Assembly (NCBI GenBank): GCA_035948415.1 | Contig: DASZJD010000001.1 | Location: 1-64,000, forward strand | From: Acidimicrobiia bacterium | Lineage (GTDB): Bacteria > Actinomycetota > Acidimicrobiia > IMCC26256 > PALSA-555 | DNA: 64,000 nucleotides | Direction of reading: 5' to 3' | Shown here: positions 1 to 8,538 of the stretch, piece after piece | Numbering within the stretch: position 1 is the stretch's first letter | Layout of the letters: each line of letters starts with the position of its first letter | Program-made: the position numbers and the translations under genes | Notes under the pieces: generated by a model | What the model was told of the DNA's origin: nothing | What the model saw: the letters and a program-made list of their open reading frames with translations, nothing else | Databases searched by the model: none

Positions 1-587
<587 letters not shown>

Positions 588-1043
588 CTACGAGTCCGCC
601 ACGACGACCTCGCACTCCGCGACAACGCCCTCCCGGATGCGGTAGACGCGCAGCACCGGCTCGGCGTGCTTGAGGCTCACGAGCACGTACAGCCACTGCG
701 GCTCCATCGCCTGGCGCACGTCGGTGTCGGACGGGTACGCGTCGGAGTGGGTGTGAGAGTGCCACACGCCGACGAGCGCCTCGCGGCGAGACTCGGCGTC
801 GCGCATCGCCTTGATGAGGTCGCGCGAGTCGACGGTGTACGTGCGAGCGGACTGGTCCGCGTTCCTGCAGGGATAGACCGCGGTCACGACCCCGGTGGGG
901 TCGCCGTCAGCGGTGACGGGACCGGCGAGGAGCCCGCACGCCTCGTCCGGCAGCCCGTCGTAGCAGTGCGCGACGACGGTCCGGTACTGGGCCGGCGTCA
1001 GGCGCAGGACCGGATCCGCGAACGCAGGATCAGCTCCCGCCAC
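588..1043 (-). CDS. mec: Mec: JAMM-family CysO-cysteine metallopeptidase
   Basis: A 151-residue Mov34/MPN/PAD-1 (peptidase M67) protein. The JAMM zinc site is complete: Glu34 in LPDEACGLL, then His95-x-His97-x7-Ser105-x2-Asp108 within HSHTHSDAYPSDTD. In M. tuberculosis the orthologue releases cysteine from the CysO C-terminus, and the downstream cysO and cysM genes support that role here. The ATG start lies inside the 3-prime end of the CoxL-like gene (14 bases shared), so translation may be coupled to it. The length is normal for stand-alone bacterial JAMM proteases. Confidence 0.92.
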   Translation of the reverse strand: MAGADPAFADPVLRLTPAQYRTVVAHCYDGLPDEACGLLAGPVTADGDPTGVVTAVYPCRNADQSARTYTVDSRDLIKAMRDAESRREALVGVWHSHTHSDAYPSDTDVRQAMEPQWLYVLVSLKHAEPVLRVYRIREGVVAECEVVVADS

Positions 1044-3330
1044 GCGCGTCCTGGATGGCGCGCCAGACCCGCTCCGCGGTGAGCGGCATGTCGAGGTGCC
1101 GGACGCCCAGATGGCTGAGCGCGTCCACGACCGCGTTCTGGACCGCGGGGGTCGACCCGATCGTCCCCGACTCGCCGATTCCCTTGGCGCCGAGCGGGTT
1201 CAGCGGCGTGGGCGTCTCGGTGTTCGAGACCTCGAAGCTCGGGAGCTCCGCCGCGCTCGGCATGGCGTAGTCCATGAGGTTCCCAGTGAGCGGGTTGCCG
1301 TCGTCGTCGTAGACCACCTGCTCGTAGAGCGCCTGGGCCGCGCCCTGCGCGATCCCGCCGTGCTGCTGGCCGGCCACGAGGAGCGGGTTCAGCACGCGAC
1401 CGCAGTCGTCGACGGCGACGTGCCGGACGAGCTCCACCCGTCCCGTCTCGGTGTCCACGTCGACGACGGCGACGTGGGCGCCGAACGGGTAGCTGGCCTC
1501 GCCCTGGTTGAAGTCGAGCTCGCTCGCCAGCCCGCCCTCCCAGTCCGGGGGACGGCGCGTCGGGTCGTCGGTGGCGTCGGCCAGCTCGGCCCAGCTCAGC
1601 GCGGTGGCGGGGACGCCGGCCACGCCGAGCTTGCCGCCGTCGTGGAGCACGACGTCGTCCGGGCTGGCCTCGAGCAGGTGCGCCGCCAGTCGCTTCGCCT
1701 TCTCGATGACCTGCTCGCTCGCCCGGTACAGGGCGCTCCCCGCCGTCTGCAGCGACCGCGAGCCCATGGTCCCGCTCCCGCGCGGGACGAGCGCGGTGTC
1801 GGACTGCAGCACTCGCACCCGCTCCATCGGCACGCCGAGGAGCTCGGCGACGATCATCGCGAACGCGGTCTCGTGCCCCTGGCCGTGCGCCGACGTGCCG
1901 ACCCGGGCGACGACGGTCCCGTCGGGCAGCACCTCCACGCCGCCGAACTCTTGGAACATCCCGCCCGCGGTGATCTCGACGTAGGCCGAGACCCCGATGC
2001 CGAGCTGGTGGACGTCGTCCCGATCGCGTCGCTCCCGCTGCTCCGCCCGGAGCGACGCGTAGCCGGCGAGCCGGCACGCCTCGTCGAGCGCCTTCGCGTA
2101 CTCCCCGACGTCGTAGTTGGCACCCGTCGCCGTCGTGAGCGGGAACGCGTCCGGCGGGATGAAGTTCTGCTTGCGGAGCTCGACCGGATCGATCCCGAGC
2201 TCGTCGGCGGCCATGTCGACGATCCGCTCGAGGAACGCGGTGGCCTCCGGCCGCCCCGCACCCCGGTAGGCGGCGGTGGGCGTCGTGTTCGTGGCCGCGC
2301 TGACCGCGTTGAGCTCGACCTTCGGGATCGCGTAGACACCCTGGGCCATGGTCCGGGTCAGGAACGGGAGGAACGCTCCGATCGACGGGTAGCCGCCGGC
2401 GTCGCAGATGACCTTCACGCGGACGCCGACGAACGTGCCGTCGCGTCGCAGCCCGAGCTCGACGAGCTGGAGCTGGCCGCGGCCGTGCGTCATCGCGAGC
2501 AGGTTCTCCGAGCGCGTCTCGGTCCACTTCACGGGTCGGTCGAGGAGTCGGGCCAGCGCCGCGGTGACGATGTGCTCGCAGTAGGCGCCGGTCTTGGCGC
2601 CGAACCCGCCCCCGACCGCCGGCGCGACGACGTGGACGCGGTCCGGGTCGATCTCGAGCGCCGCCGCCAGCGGGTCCCTCACCCCGAACGGGGCCTGGGT
2701 CGGGACGGTCACCTCGAGCCCACCGTCGGCCCGGGGGGCCACGAGGATGCCGTTCGGCTCCATCGGCACCGGCGCGACCCGCTGGTTCACGAACCGTCCT
2801 CGCACGACGACCTCGGCCTCGTCGAGCACGGTCGGGTCCTCGCCGAAGTTGAACTCGATGGCGAGGTTCGAGCCGTGCTCGGGGAAGAGGAGCGGCGCGT
2901 CGGCAGCGAGCGCGGCCTCCGGGTCGAGCACGACCGGCAGCGGCTCGTAGTCGACGACGACGAGCTCCGCTGCGTCCACGGCCTCGGCGCGGGTCTCGGC
3001 GACGACGACGGCGACGGCGTCCCCGACGAACCGGACGACGCCGTCGGCGAGCGGCGGCCGGCTGAAGACGGGCGGGAGCATCACGAAGCCCTGGACCGGG
3101 GCAAGCGCGAGGGTGTCGACGGTGTGGACCGCGAGCACGCCGGGCATCGCTGCCGCCTCGGTGGTGTCCACGTCGGTGACTCGGGCGTGGGCCACGGTCG
3201 AGCGGACGAACGCCACGTGCGCGGTGCCGGGCAGGGCGAGGTCGTCGAAGTACGTCGCCTCGCCGCGCAGGATGCGGGGGTCCTCGACGCGCTGGACCGG
3301 GTTGCCGAGGATCGAGCCCGACGTCGCCAC
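1030..3330 (-). CDS. CoxL-like molybdopterin-binding subunit of a xanthine dehydrogenase/CO dehydrogenase-family hydroxylase
   Basis: A 766-residue large subunit of the molybdenum hydroxylase family, from a GTG start. Residues 1-130 form the a/b hammerhead domain (NPVQRVEDPRILRG). GGGFGAK at 240-246 and AYRGAGR at 354-360 lie in the Mo-cofactor domain. AYRGAGR is the form II type; true form I CO dehydrogenase has an AYRCSFR active loop with the Cu-binding Cys, which is missing here. CO oxidation is therefore unlikely and the substrate may be an aldehyde, purine or other heterocycle. No FAD (CoxM) or 2Fe-2S (CoxS) subunit gene is next to it. It starts 9 bases after the NMO-family gene and overlaps mec at its end, so it appears to be the second gene of a five-gene transcript. 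Confidence 0.88.
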   Translation of the reverse strand: MATSGSILGNPVQRVEDPRILRGEATYFDDLALPGTAHVAFVRSTVAHARVTDVDTTEAAAMPGVLAVHTVDTLALAPVQGFVMLPPVFSRPPLADGVVRFVGDAVAVVVAETRAEAVDAAELVVVDYEPLPVVLDPEAALAADAPLLFPEHGSNLAIEFNFGEDPTVLDEAEVVVRGRFVNQRVAPVPMEPNGILVAPRADGGLEVTVPTQAPFGVRDPLAAALEIDPDRVHVVAPAVGGGFGAKTGAYCEHIVTAALARLLDRPVKWTETRSENLLAMTHGRGQLQLVELGLRRDGTFVGVRVKVICDAGGYPSIGAFLPFLTRTMAQGVYAIPKVELNAVSAATNTTPTAAYRGAGRPEATAFLERIVDMAADELGIDPVELRKQNFIPPDAFPLTTATGANYDVGEYAKALDEACRLAGYASLRAEQRERRDRDDVHQLGIGVSAYVEITAGGMFQEFGGVEVLPDGTVVARVGTSAHGQGHETAFAMIVAELLGVPMERVRVLQSDTALVPRGSGTMGSRSLQTAGSALYRASEQVIEKAKRLAAHLLEASPDDVVLHDGGKLGVAGVPATALSWAELADATDDPTRRPPDWEGGLASELDFNQGEASYPFGAHVAVVDVDTETGRVELVRHVAVDDCGRVLNPLLVAGQQHGGIAQGAAQALYEQVVYDDDGNPLTGNLMDYAMPSAAELPSFEVSNTETPTPLNPLGAKGIGESGTIGSTPAVQNAVVDALSHLGVRHLDMPLTAERVWRAIQDARGGS

Positions 3331-3339
3331 GGTCGGACT

Positions 3340-4278
3340 CTATCGAGGCGCGGGATATCGGCGGGCGAGCTCCGCGAGCACGGAGTGGAACTCCTCGATC
3401 GTCGAGCCGATGACGTCCGCGACCGACTCGACCCGATCGATCCGGCCCGCCACCTGGCCGCCGAACGCGAACGCGCCGCCGAGGTCGCCCTCGAAGTACA
3501 GGCCGAGGATGCCGTCGAGCGTGCCGAGCGTGACCCGCTCGTCCGACCGCTCGTAGGCCTCGCTGCGCTCCGTGGCCAGCACGCGGAACGACGGCTTGTG
3601 CCAGCGGTTCAGGAAGACCGTGCCGGTCTCGGACGTCTCGACGACGAGCTGCTTGTACCGGTCGTGGACCGGCGACTCGGCGGCCGAGACCATGCGAGTC
3701 CCCATCTGGACGCCCTCGGCACCGAGGGCGAACGCGGCGGCCATCGAACGGCCGTCGCAGATGCCGCCGGCCGCTACCACCGGCACGTCGACGCGCGAGC
3801 AGATCAGCGGCGTGAGCACCATCGTGGCCACGTCGCGGCTGGCCTTGAAGCCCGCGCCCTCGCCGCCCTCGGCCACGATGCCGTCGACCCCGGCGGCCAC
3901 CGCCTTCAGCGCGCCGCGGAGTGACGGGACGACGTGGAACACCGTGATGCCGGCCTCGTGGAGGGCGTCGGTGTACGTGGCGGGATCACCCGCCGACGTG
4001 GTGACGAACCGGACCCCCTGGTCGTGCACGAAGTCGACGATCCCGGGGTCGCGGACGAACAGCTGGGCGATGTTGACGCCGAAGGGCTTCTCGGTGAGGT
4101 CTCGCATCCGGGCGATCTCCTCCCGCACCTCGGCGAGCTGACCCGACGACGTCTCGATGATGCCGAGCGCCCCGGCGTTCGAGACCGCCGACGCCAGCTG
4201 CGCCCGGGCGATGTAGCCCATCGGAGCCTGCAGGATCGGGTGCTCGACGCCCAGCAACTCGGTGAGGCGGTTGCGCAT
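3340..4278 (-). CDS. Nitronate monooxygenase-family FMN oxidoreductase (2-nitropropane dioxygenase fold)
   Basis: A 312-residue TIM-barrel flavoprotein starting at the ATG of MRNRLTELLGVEHPILQAPMGY; this N-terminus is characteristic of the NMO/FabK superfamily. The FMN phosphate loop is visible in VPVVAAGGICDGRSMAAAFALGAEGVQMGT. Family members with proven nitronate oxidase activity usually carry a His in an EAGGH-type segment; here the equivalent reads GGEGAGFK, so the substrate may be different. An upstream in-frame start at 4350 is rejected because it would overlap smpB and adds unrelated residues. It is divergent from smpB with 22 bases between the start codons, and heads the NMO-CoxL-mec-cysO-cysM run. 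Confidence 0.85.
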   Translation of the reverse strand: MRNRLTELLGVEHPILQAPMGYIARAQLASAVSNAGALGIIETSSGQLAEVREEIARMRDLTEKPFGVNIAQLFVRDPGIVDFVHDQGVRFVTTSAGDPATYTDALHEAGITVFHVVPSLRGALKAVAAGVDGIVAEGGEGAGFKASRDVATMVLTPLICSRVDVPVVAAGGICDGRSMAAAFALGAEGVQMGTRMVSAAESPVHDRYKQLVVETSETGTVFLNRWHKPSFRVLATERSEAYERSDERVTLGTLDGILGLYFEGDLGGAFAFGGQVAGRIDRVESVADVIGSTIEEFHSVLAELARRYPAPR

Positions 4279-4284
4279 CGGCGC

Positions 4285-4294
4285 ACGGTACCGT
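4285..4294. promoter_or_regulatory. Palindromic divergent -10 element serving smpB and the NMO-family gene
   Basis: The palindrome ACGGTACCGT supplies a TACCGT hexamer on both strands. On each strand exactly 6 bases separate the hexamer from an ATG (4301 on plus, 4278 on minus). With the usual 6 to 7 base distance from -10 box to start site, both mRNAs would begin at the A of the ATG, that is, leaderless. No clear -35 was seen on either side. Confidence 0.5.
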
Positions 4295-4300
4295 CGTCCC

Positions 4301-4777
4301 ATGGTCGCGCGAAGCGCCGCCAAGCCCGGCCGGACCCCCACCATCAACAACCGACGGGCTCGCTACGACTACTTGGTCCTCGACACGGTGGAGTGCGGGA
4401 TCGTGCTCGCCGGGTCCGAGGTCAAGTCGCTGCGAGAGGGCCGAGCCACGCTGCAGGACTCGTACGCGAGAGTGATCGACGGCGAGATGTGGCTCCACGG
4501 GATGCACATCGCCCCGTACGCGTTCGCGCGAGCCGAGCTGGACCCCGTGCGACCCCGCAAGCTGCTGCTCCACCGCCGACAGATCGACGAGCTGACGCGG
4601 GCGACCGCCGAGCGGGGCGTGACCCTGGTGCCGCTGCGGGCGTTCTTCAGGGACGGCCGGGTCAAGGTCGACCTGGCCGTCGCCCGCGGGAAGCGCTCCT
4701 ACGACAAACGTCGGACGATCGCCGAGCGGGACGCCCGACGCGACATCGAGCGGGCGCTGAAAGGGCAGCGCGACTGA
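4301..4777 (+). CDS. smpB: SsrA-binding protein SmpB
   Basis: A 158-residue tmRNA-binding protein needed for trans-translation of stalled ribosomes. It has the family hallmarks: INNRRARYDYLVLDTVECGIVLAGSEVKSLREG near the N-terminus, LHGMHIAPYA in the middle, and the basic tail RGKRSYDKRRTIAERDARRDIERALK that inserts into the ribosome. The ATG at 4301 was chosen over 4262 because the conserved region begins soon after it and a -10 hexamer lies 6 bases upstream. The gene lies about 0.6 kb upstream of its RNA partner ssrA, separated only by the DUF488 gene. Confidence 0.96.
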   Translation: MVARSAAKPGRTPTINNRRARYDYLVLDTVECGIVLAGSEVKSLREGRATLQDSYARVIDGEMWLHGMHIAPYAFARAELDPVRPRKLLLHRRQIDELTRATAERGVTLVPLRAFFRDGRVKVDLAVARGKRSYDKRRTIAERDARRDIERALKGQRD

Positions 4778-4781
4778 GCCG

Positions 4782-5315
4782 ATGGAGCTGCTGACCGTTG
4801 GCCACGGCGCGCAGGCCGCGGAGACCTTCTCGGCGCGCCTCACCGGCGCGGGGATCGGCCTGGTGGTCGACATCCGCCGCTTTCCGGCCAGCCGACGTCA
4901 CCCGCAGTTCGGCCGGGTCGAGCTGGCCCGATGGTTGCCGGAGCTCGACGTCGCGTATCGCTGGGAGGAGCGGCTCGGGGGGCGCCGGACGGGCCTCCCG
5001 GAGTCGCCGAACGCCGGCCTTCGCAACGCCGCCTTCCGTGCCTACGCCGACTACATGGCCTCGACCGTGTTCCGGGCGGCCTTGGACGAGCTCCTTCGCG
5101 CCGCCGAGCAGGTCGAGTGCGCGGTGATGTGCGCAGAGTCGCTGTGGTGGAGGTGCCACCGTCGGCTTGTGGCCGACGCCGCCACGTTGCTGCACGGGGT
5201 CGAGGTGCGTCACCTCATGCCGGACGGCCGCCAGCAGCGGCACGAGCCGACGCCCGGTGCGGTGGTCGAACGAGGCTCGGTCCTCTATCCCCCGCCCCAG
5301 GTCTCCTTGCTGTGA
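4782..5315 (+). CDS. DUF488 domain protein
   Basis: A 177-residue protein of the DUF488 family, whose biochemical role is not firmly established. It shows the N-terminal TVGHG motif, DIRRFPASRRHPQF in the first third, and the signature CAESLWWRCHR (C-A-E ... C-H-R) at about 110-120, residues typical of the family and possibly a metal or nucleotide site. It begins 4 bases after the smpB stop and is probably co-transcribed. It sits between smpB and ssrA; a role linked to trans-translation would be speculation. Confidence 0.85.
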   Translation: MELLTVGHGAQAAETFSARLTGAGIGLVVDIRRFPASRRHPQFGRVELARWLPELDVAYRWEERLGGRRTGLPESPNAGLRNAAFRAYADYMASTVFRAALDELLRAAEQVECAVMCAESLWWRCHRRLVADAATLLHGVEVRHLMPDGRQQRHEPTPGAVVERGSVLYPPPQVSLL

Positions 5316-5353
5316 CCGGCCCCCGCCCGTTCGGAGCGGCCGATGCCGGTCGG

Positions 5354-5359
5354 TACACT
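5354..5359 (+). promoter_or_regulatory. Candidate -10 box for ssrA
   Basis: TACACT lies 40 bases before the mature tmRNA 5-prime end. Transcription would start near 5366 and leave a leader of about 33 bases for RNase P to remove. TTGACA at 5392-5397 sits too close to the mature end to act as a -35 for this RNA. Confidence 0.35.
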
Positions 5360-5398
5360 GAGCGGGCGTCGTCACGCGCACGAGGGCGCAGTTGACAA

Positions 5399-5744
5399 GG
5401 GGGTGCGTGGCTTCGATTTCGTGGATCGAAGCGGGTGAAGCGAGCCGACGTCGCCGGATCGTCGTGAAAGAGCCGGCAACAACAAGAAACGCCGAGGACA
5501 ACCTCGCGCTCGCGGCCTAAGGGCCGCGCGTTCGCTCCGGCCCGGCCACTCGGCCGGATGCGGGCGTCATGAAGAGTGGCTCACCGCCGGGACGGGCCCC
5601 GTGGCCCGGCGGGACACCGCAGCGGGGCTGGGGACGCCGCAAACGCCGGTGAGCGGCGGCGTCTCGAGACTCTGCTCACCGGCTGCGCTCGGAGAAGCCC
5701 CGCGGACGGCACGGAAGACCCGGGTTCGACTCCCGGCACCTCCA
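5399..5744 (+). ncRNA. ssrA: Transfer-messenger RNA (tmRNA)
   Basis: A one-piece tmRNA of about 346 nt. The 5-prime acceptor strand GGGGGTG (5399-5405) pairs with CACCTCC (5737-5743), followed by discriminator A5744; CCA is not encoded. The T-arm GGGTTCGACTCCC is intact at about 5722-5734. The tag reading frame (resume codon GCA, ending at TAA 5518-5520) encodes A-TTRNAEDNLALAA, with the ALAA terminus recognised by ClpXP-type proteases. Its protein partner SmpB is encoded just upstream. Open frames that cross this region are not genes. Confidence 0.95.
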
Positions 5745-5780
5745 AAAGTGCTCGAGCCGCTCGAGCATTTTTGGAGGTGC
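5736..5780 (+). terminator. Long hairpin overlapping the tmRNA 3-prime end
   Basis: The arms 5736-5756 and 5760-5780 form a 21-bp inverted repeat with only one G-T pair and a 3-base loop. The left arm contains the last 9 nucleotides of the tmRNA, including its 3-prime acceptor strand. The right arm carries a short T run (TTTTT at 5768-5772) inside the stem, so it resembles a terminator but not the classic stem-then-U-tract form. It could equally be a processing signal. Confidence 0.6.
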
Positions 5781-5905
5781 GCCGCGCCCCTCTGAGTCGT
5801 ATCTCTCGAGCGGTCTCGCGTCGCACTCATTCCTATCGCTGACCGCCGCCTCGTTGCGCTGTGGTCCAGACCTCCGGCTTCCCGCGCCGAGGGCTATCGC
5901 GGCAA

Positions 5906-6538
5906 TCAGGCTTGTGCGGTGAGGATTGCGATGCCGGGCCCGTCGAGATCGGCCAGCGCGTCGCGGCGTCCGGCCATCGCCATGAGGACGGCTTCCCCAG
6001 GGCCGGTGATCTCGGGTCCTTTGCCAGCTGCCCAGTCGATGTCGGTAGCAACAAAGCGCACCTGGTGGAGGCGTGGCACCGATCCGAGATTTGCGCTCCC
6101 TACCCGGGTCTTGAGGTGATTCAGCACGATGACGAGTCGGTCGTGCGGGATGTCGCGGGGTCGCCCGAGGGGCCGGCGTATGTCCTGCTGGTGGATCATG
6201 GTGCCACGGAGCGCCGTCCCAGGGGGGGTTCCGCTCAATCGCTGGAGCCCTGTCGGGCGGCGCCAGGACACCAAATCCGCGGTGATCGTCGAGTGAGGGG
6301 TGTCCCTTGCCATTCGGATGTCTTCGTCGTTCGACCGGTGTATCGAGAAGCCGAGACGCGCGAGACGGACGAGCGCGCGGACGTTGACGTTGAGCGCGGC
6401 GCTGACATGCACGGCCACGTCGTGAACCGACCAACCCTCGCAAAGGGACGCGTGGTTCCACTCGCTTTCGGTCAGGCCTTCGCACAGCGTGCTGAAGTCG
6501 CGCACTTCGCTATCAACGTGATCCCAGGAGACCCCCAT
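5906..6538 (-). CDS. DinB/maleylpyruvate isomerase-fold protein (MDMPI type)
   Basis: About 210 residues, from the ATG of MGVSWDHVDSEV. The N-terminal half has the MDMPI/DinB-like helical bundle signature: GLTESEWNHASLCEGWSVHDVAVHV, with the first metal-ligand His in the last part, and MIHQQDIRRPLG, with the second. In this superfamily the metal site supports mycothiol- or other thiol-dependent transfer or isomerisation; the substrate here is unknown. An upstream in-frame start at 6649 would overlap the divergent cyclase gene and adds low-complexity residues. Codon and base composition are less GC-rich than in the rest of the window. Confidence 0.72.
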   Translation of the reverse strand: MGVSWDHVDSEVRDFSTLCEGLTESEWNHASLCEGWSVHDVAVHVSAALNVNVRALVRLARLGFSIHRSNDEDIRMARDTPHSTITADLVSWRRPTGLQRLSGTPPGTALRGTMIHQQDIRRPLGRPRDIPHDRLVIVLNHLKTRVGSANLGSVPRLHQVRFVATDIDWAAGKGPEITGPGEAVLMAMAGRRDALADLDGPGIAILTAQA

Positions 6539-6560
6539 CTCCCGTGTTCTAGTCTGTCCA

Positions 6561-8534
6561 TTGCCTTTCATGCCTACCGATCGTGAAGACCCGCTCTCGG
6601 CCGGCCGAGGGGCGTTCGATCGATGCGACTGGCGCGCCGCGTGGCACATGCTCCGTCAAGCGGATGCTGATTCGCCACTCGACGCTGACGACCTCGAGCG
6701 GGTGGCCGAGTCGGCGATGTGGCTCGGCGAGTTCGAGTCCTGCATCGAGACCCGCCAGCGAGCCTTCGCGGCGAGGCTCGCCCGAGGCGACGCGCGACAA
6801 GCAGCGAGCTTGGCGATGGATCTGTGCCGTGACTACGCGCACCGTCGCCGTGATGCGGTCGCCCTCGGGTGGGTTGCACGAGCGGCACGCCTGCTCGAAG
6901 GCCTCGAGCCGTGCGCTGAGGTCGGGCGCATGGCGGAACTTCGGGCGATTCTGGCGTTGCACGTGGAAGGCGATCTCGCCGCGGCCCAGCGGCACCTCGA
7001 TGACGCCCTCGACATCGCGCGGCTCTGTGGCGATGTCGATCTCGCAGCGGCTGTGTTGGTGGGACTCGGAACGTTGCGGGTACGCGTCGGCGACGTCGGC
7101 GAGGGGTTGCGACTGGTCGATGAAGCGATGACCGACGCGGTAACGGGCAGGCTCGGGCGCGTCGCAACGGCTCGCGTCTATTGCAACACGATCAGCCTAT
7201 GTCAGGCTCTGGGCGATGTCCGACGAGCGAGGGAGTGGACCGATGAGGCGCTCGCGTGTGCGAGCCAGCCAGGACTGGGTGACTTCCCGGGGGACTGTCG
7301 GCTTCATCATGCGGAGATCACGCGTCTACGTGGCGACTGGACGGGCGCTGAATCGGAGCTCCGTCGTGCGATGGGCGAGCTCGAGCGCTGGGACCTGAGC
7401 CACGTTGGGCAGGCATGGTATGAACTCGGCGCGATTGCGTTGCGCCGTGGTGATCTCGTGGCGGCGGCCGACGCGTTTGACCAGTCGGCTTCGTTCGGCA
7501 AGGACCCGGAGCCGGGCCTCGCGGCGCTCCGCCTCGCTCAAGGCAAGGAGGCCCTCGCCGCAGCGCTGCTGCGCGCCGCAGCCGCAAGTGTCGGGCAGGT
7601 CGATCCACTTGCGCGTGGCGAACTCCTTCCCGTAATCGTCGAGGCTGAGCTCGCGTGCGGTGACGGGTCCGCAGCCCTTACCGCGTCCGAGGAACTTGCC
7701 GGCCTGGCCGCCACCTATCAGACGGTCGTATTGGAGGCGCAGGCAGCGATGGCGCGAGCGAGGGTCGCACTGGCGGTCGGGGATTACGAACAAGCGGTCG
7801 TGGCCGCTCACGCGGCGATCTCGCTGTGGCGCGACGCGGGGGCACCGTACGAGGCAGCTCAGGCCCAGCATCTCCTCGCCGACGCCGCGAACCAAGCGGG
7901 CGACCGAGCCGTCGCGATCGTCGAACTCGAGGCCGCCCTCGCAGTGCTCACCGGCCTGGGTGCCGAGGGGGACGTCGAGAGAGCGCAGCGGCTGCGGGAC
8001 CGCCTGGGCAATCTCGGAGCCCAGCGCCGCGTCTGCCGCACCTTCATGTTCACTGACATCGTCGACTCGACCCGGCTCGTTGCCACGATGGGTGACGAAC
8101 CCTGGTCGACAGTGCTGCGTTGGCATGACGAGACGATCCGTGGCCTTCTCGCTGAGCACCATGGAACTGAGGTGAAGCAGCGCGGTGGAGGCGATGGATT
8201 CTTCGCGGCCTTTCCACGTGCCGCCGACGCGATCGCGTGTGCAGTTGCGGTGCAACGGCGGTTCGCCGGGCGTCGCGAAGCCCACCAGTTCGCTCCCGAC
8301 ATCCGCATCGGCGTCCACCAAGCCGACGCACTTCTCAGCGGAAACGACTTCGCTGGTCTTGGCGTGCATGAGGCAGCCCGCATCGCCGAGCTCGCCGAGG
8401 CGGGCGACATCGTGGCCAGCGCCACGACCGTCGCGGCCGCCGGCCCCGTGACCGCGACATCACCCACGGACACGATCCTCAGAGGACTCGCCCAAACCGT
8501 TCCGGTCCAGCGCATCAAATGGAACATCGGATGA
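6561..8534 (+). CDS. TPR-repeat protein with C-terminal class III adenylate/guanylate cyclase domain
   Basis: A 657-residue protein (TTG start at 6561; an ATG 9 bases on is an alternative). Residues 1 to about 480 are helical TPR-like repeats (pairs of A- and L-rich helices such as WYELGAIALRRGDLVAAADAFDQS). From about 490 comes a class III nucleotidyl cyclase catalytic domain: FMFTDIVDST gives the first metal Asp, EVKQRGGGDGFFAAFP the substrate Lys and second metal Asp, and GVHEAARI the Arg of the transition-state pair, with His where classical enzymes have Asn. Two extra Gly precede the GDG motif. cAMP synthesis is the likely activity, with TPRs as a sensor. The order is unusual, since many actinobacterial relatives carry the cyclase domain N-terminal. 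It lies in a lower-GC patch beside ssrA. Confidence 0.85.
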   Translation: MPFMPTDREDPLSAGRGAFDRCDWRAAWHMLRQADADSPLDADDLERVAESAMWLGEFESCIETRQRAFAARLARGDARQAASLAMDLCRDYAHRRRDAVALGWVARAARLLEGLEPCAEVGRMAELRAILALHVEGDLAAAQRHLDDALDIARLCGDVDLAAAVLVGLGTLRVRVGDVGEGLRLVDEAMTDAVTGRLGRVATARVYCNTISLCQALGDVRRAREWTDEALACASQPGLGDFPGDCRLHHAEITRLRGDWTGAESELRRAMGELERWDLSHVGQAWYELGAIALRRGDLVAAADAFDQSASFGKDPEPGLAALRLAQGKEALAAALLRAAAASVGQVDPLARGELLPVIVEAELACGDGSAALTASEELAGLAATYQTVVLEAQAAMARARVALAVGDYEQAVVAAHAAISLWRDAGAPYEAAQAQHLLADAANQAGDRAVAIVELEAALAVLTGLGAEGDVERAQRLRDRLGNLGAQRRVCRTFMFTDIVDSTRLVATMGDEPWSTVLRWHDETIRGLLAEHHGTEVKQRGGGDGFFAAFPRAADAIACAVAVQRRFAGRREAHQFAPDIRIGVHQADALLSGNDFAGLGVHEAARIAELAEAGDIVASATTVAAAGPVTATSPTDTILRGLAQTVPVQRIKWNIG

Positions 8535-8538
8535 CTCG

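Noticed and set aside
1096-3924. Very long open frame (over 900 codons) on the plus strand
   Set aside because: It is antisense to the CoxL-like and NMO genes, has arginine/glutamate/valine-heavy low-complexity sequence and no domain; long antisense frames are common in very GC-rich DNA.
5720-5744. A tRNA gene near 5720
   Set aside because: The GGGTTCGACTCCC T-arm belongs to tmRNA; no anticodon arm precedes it.
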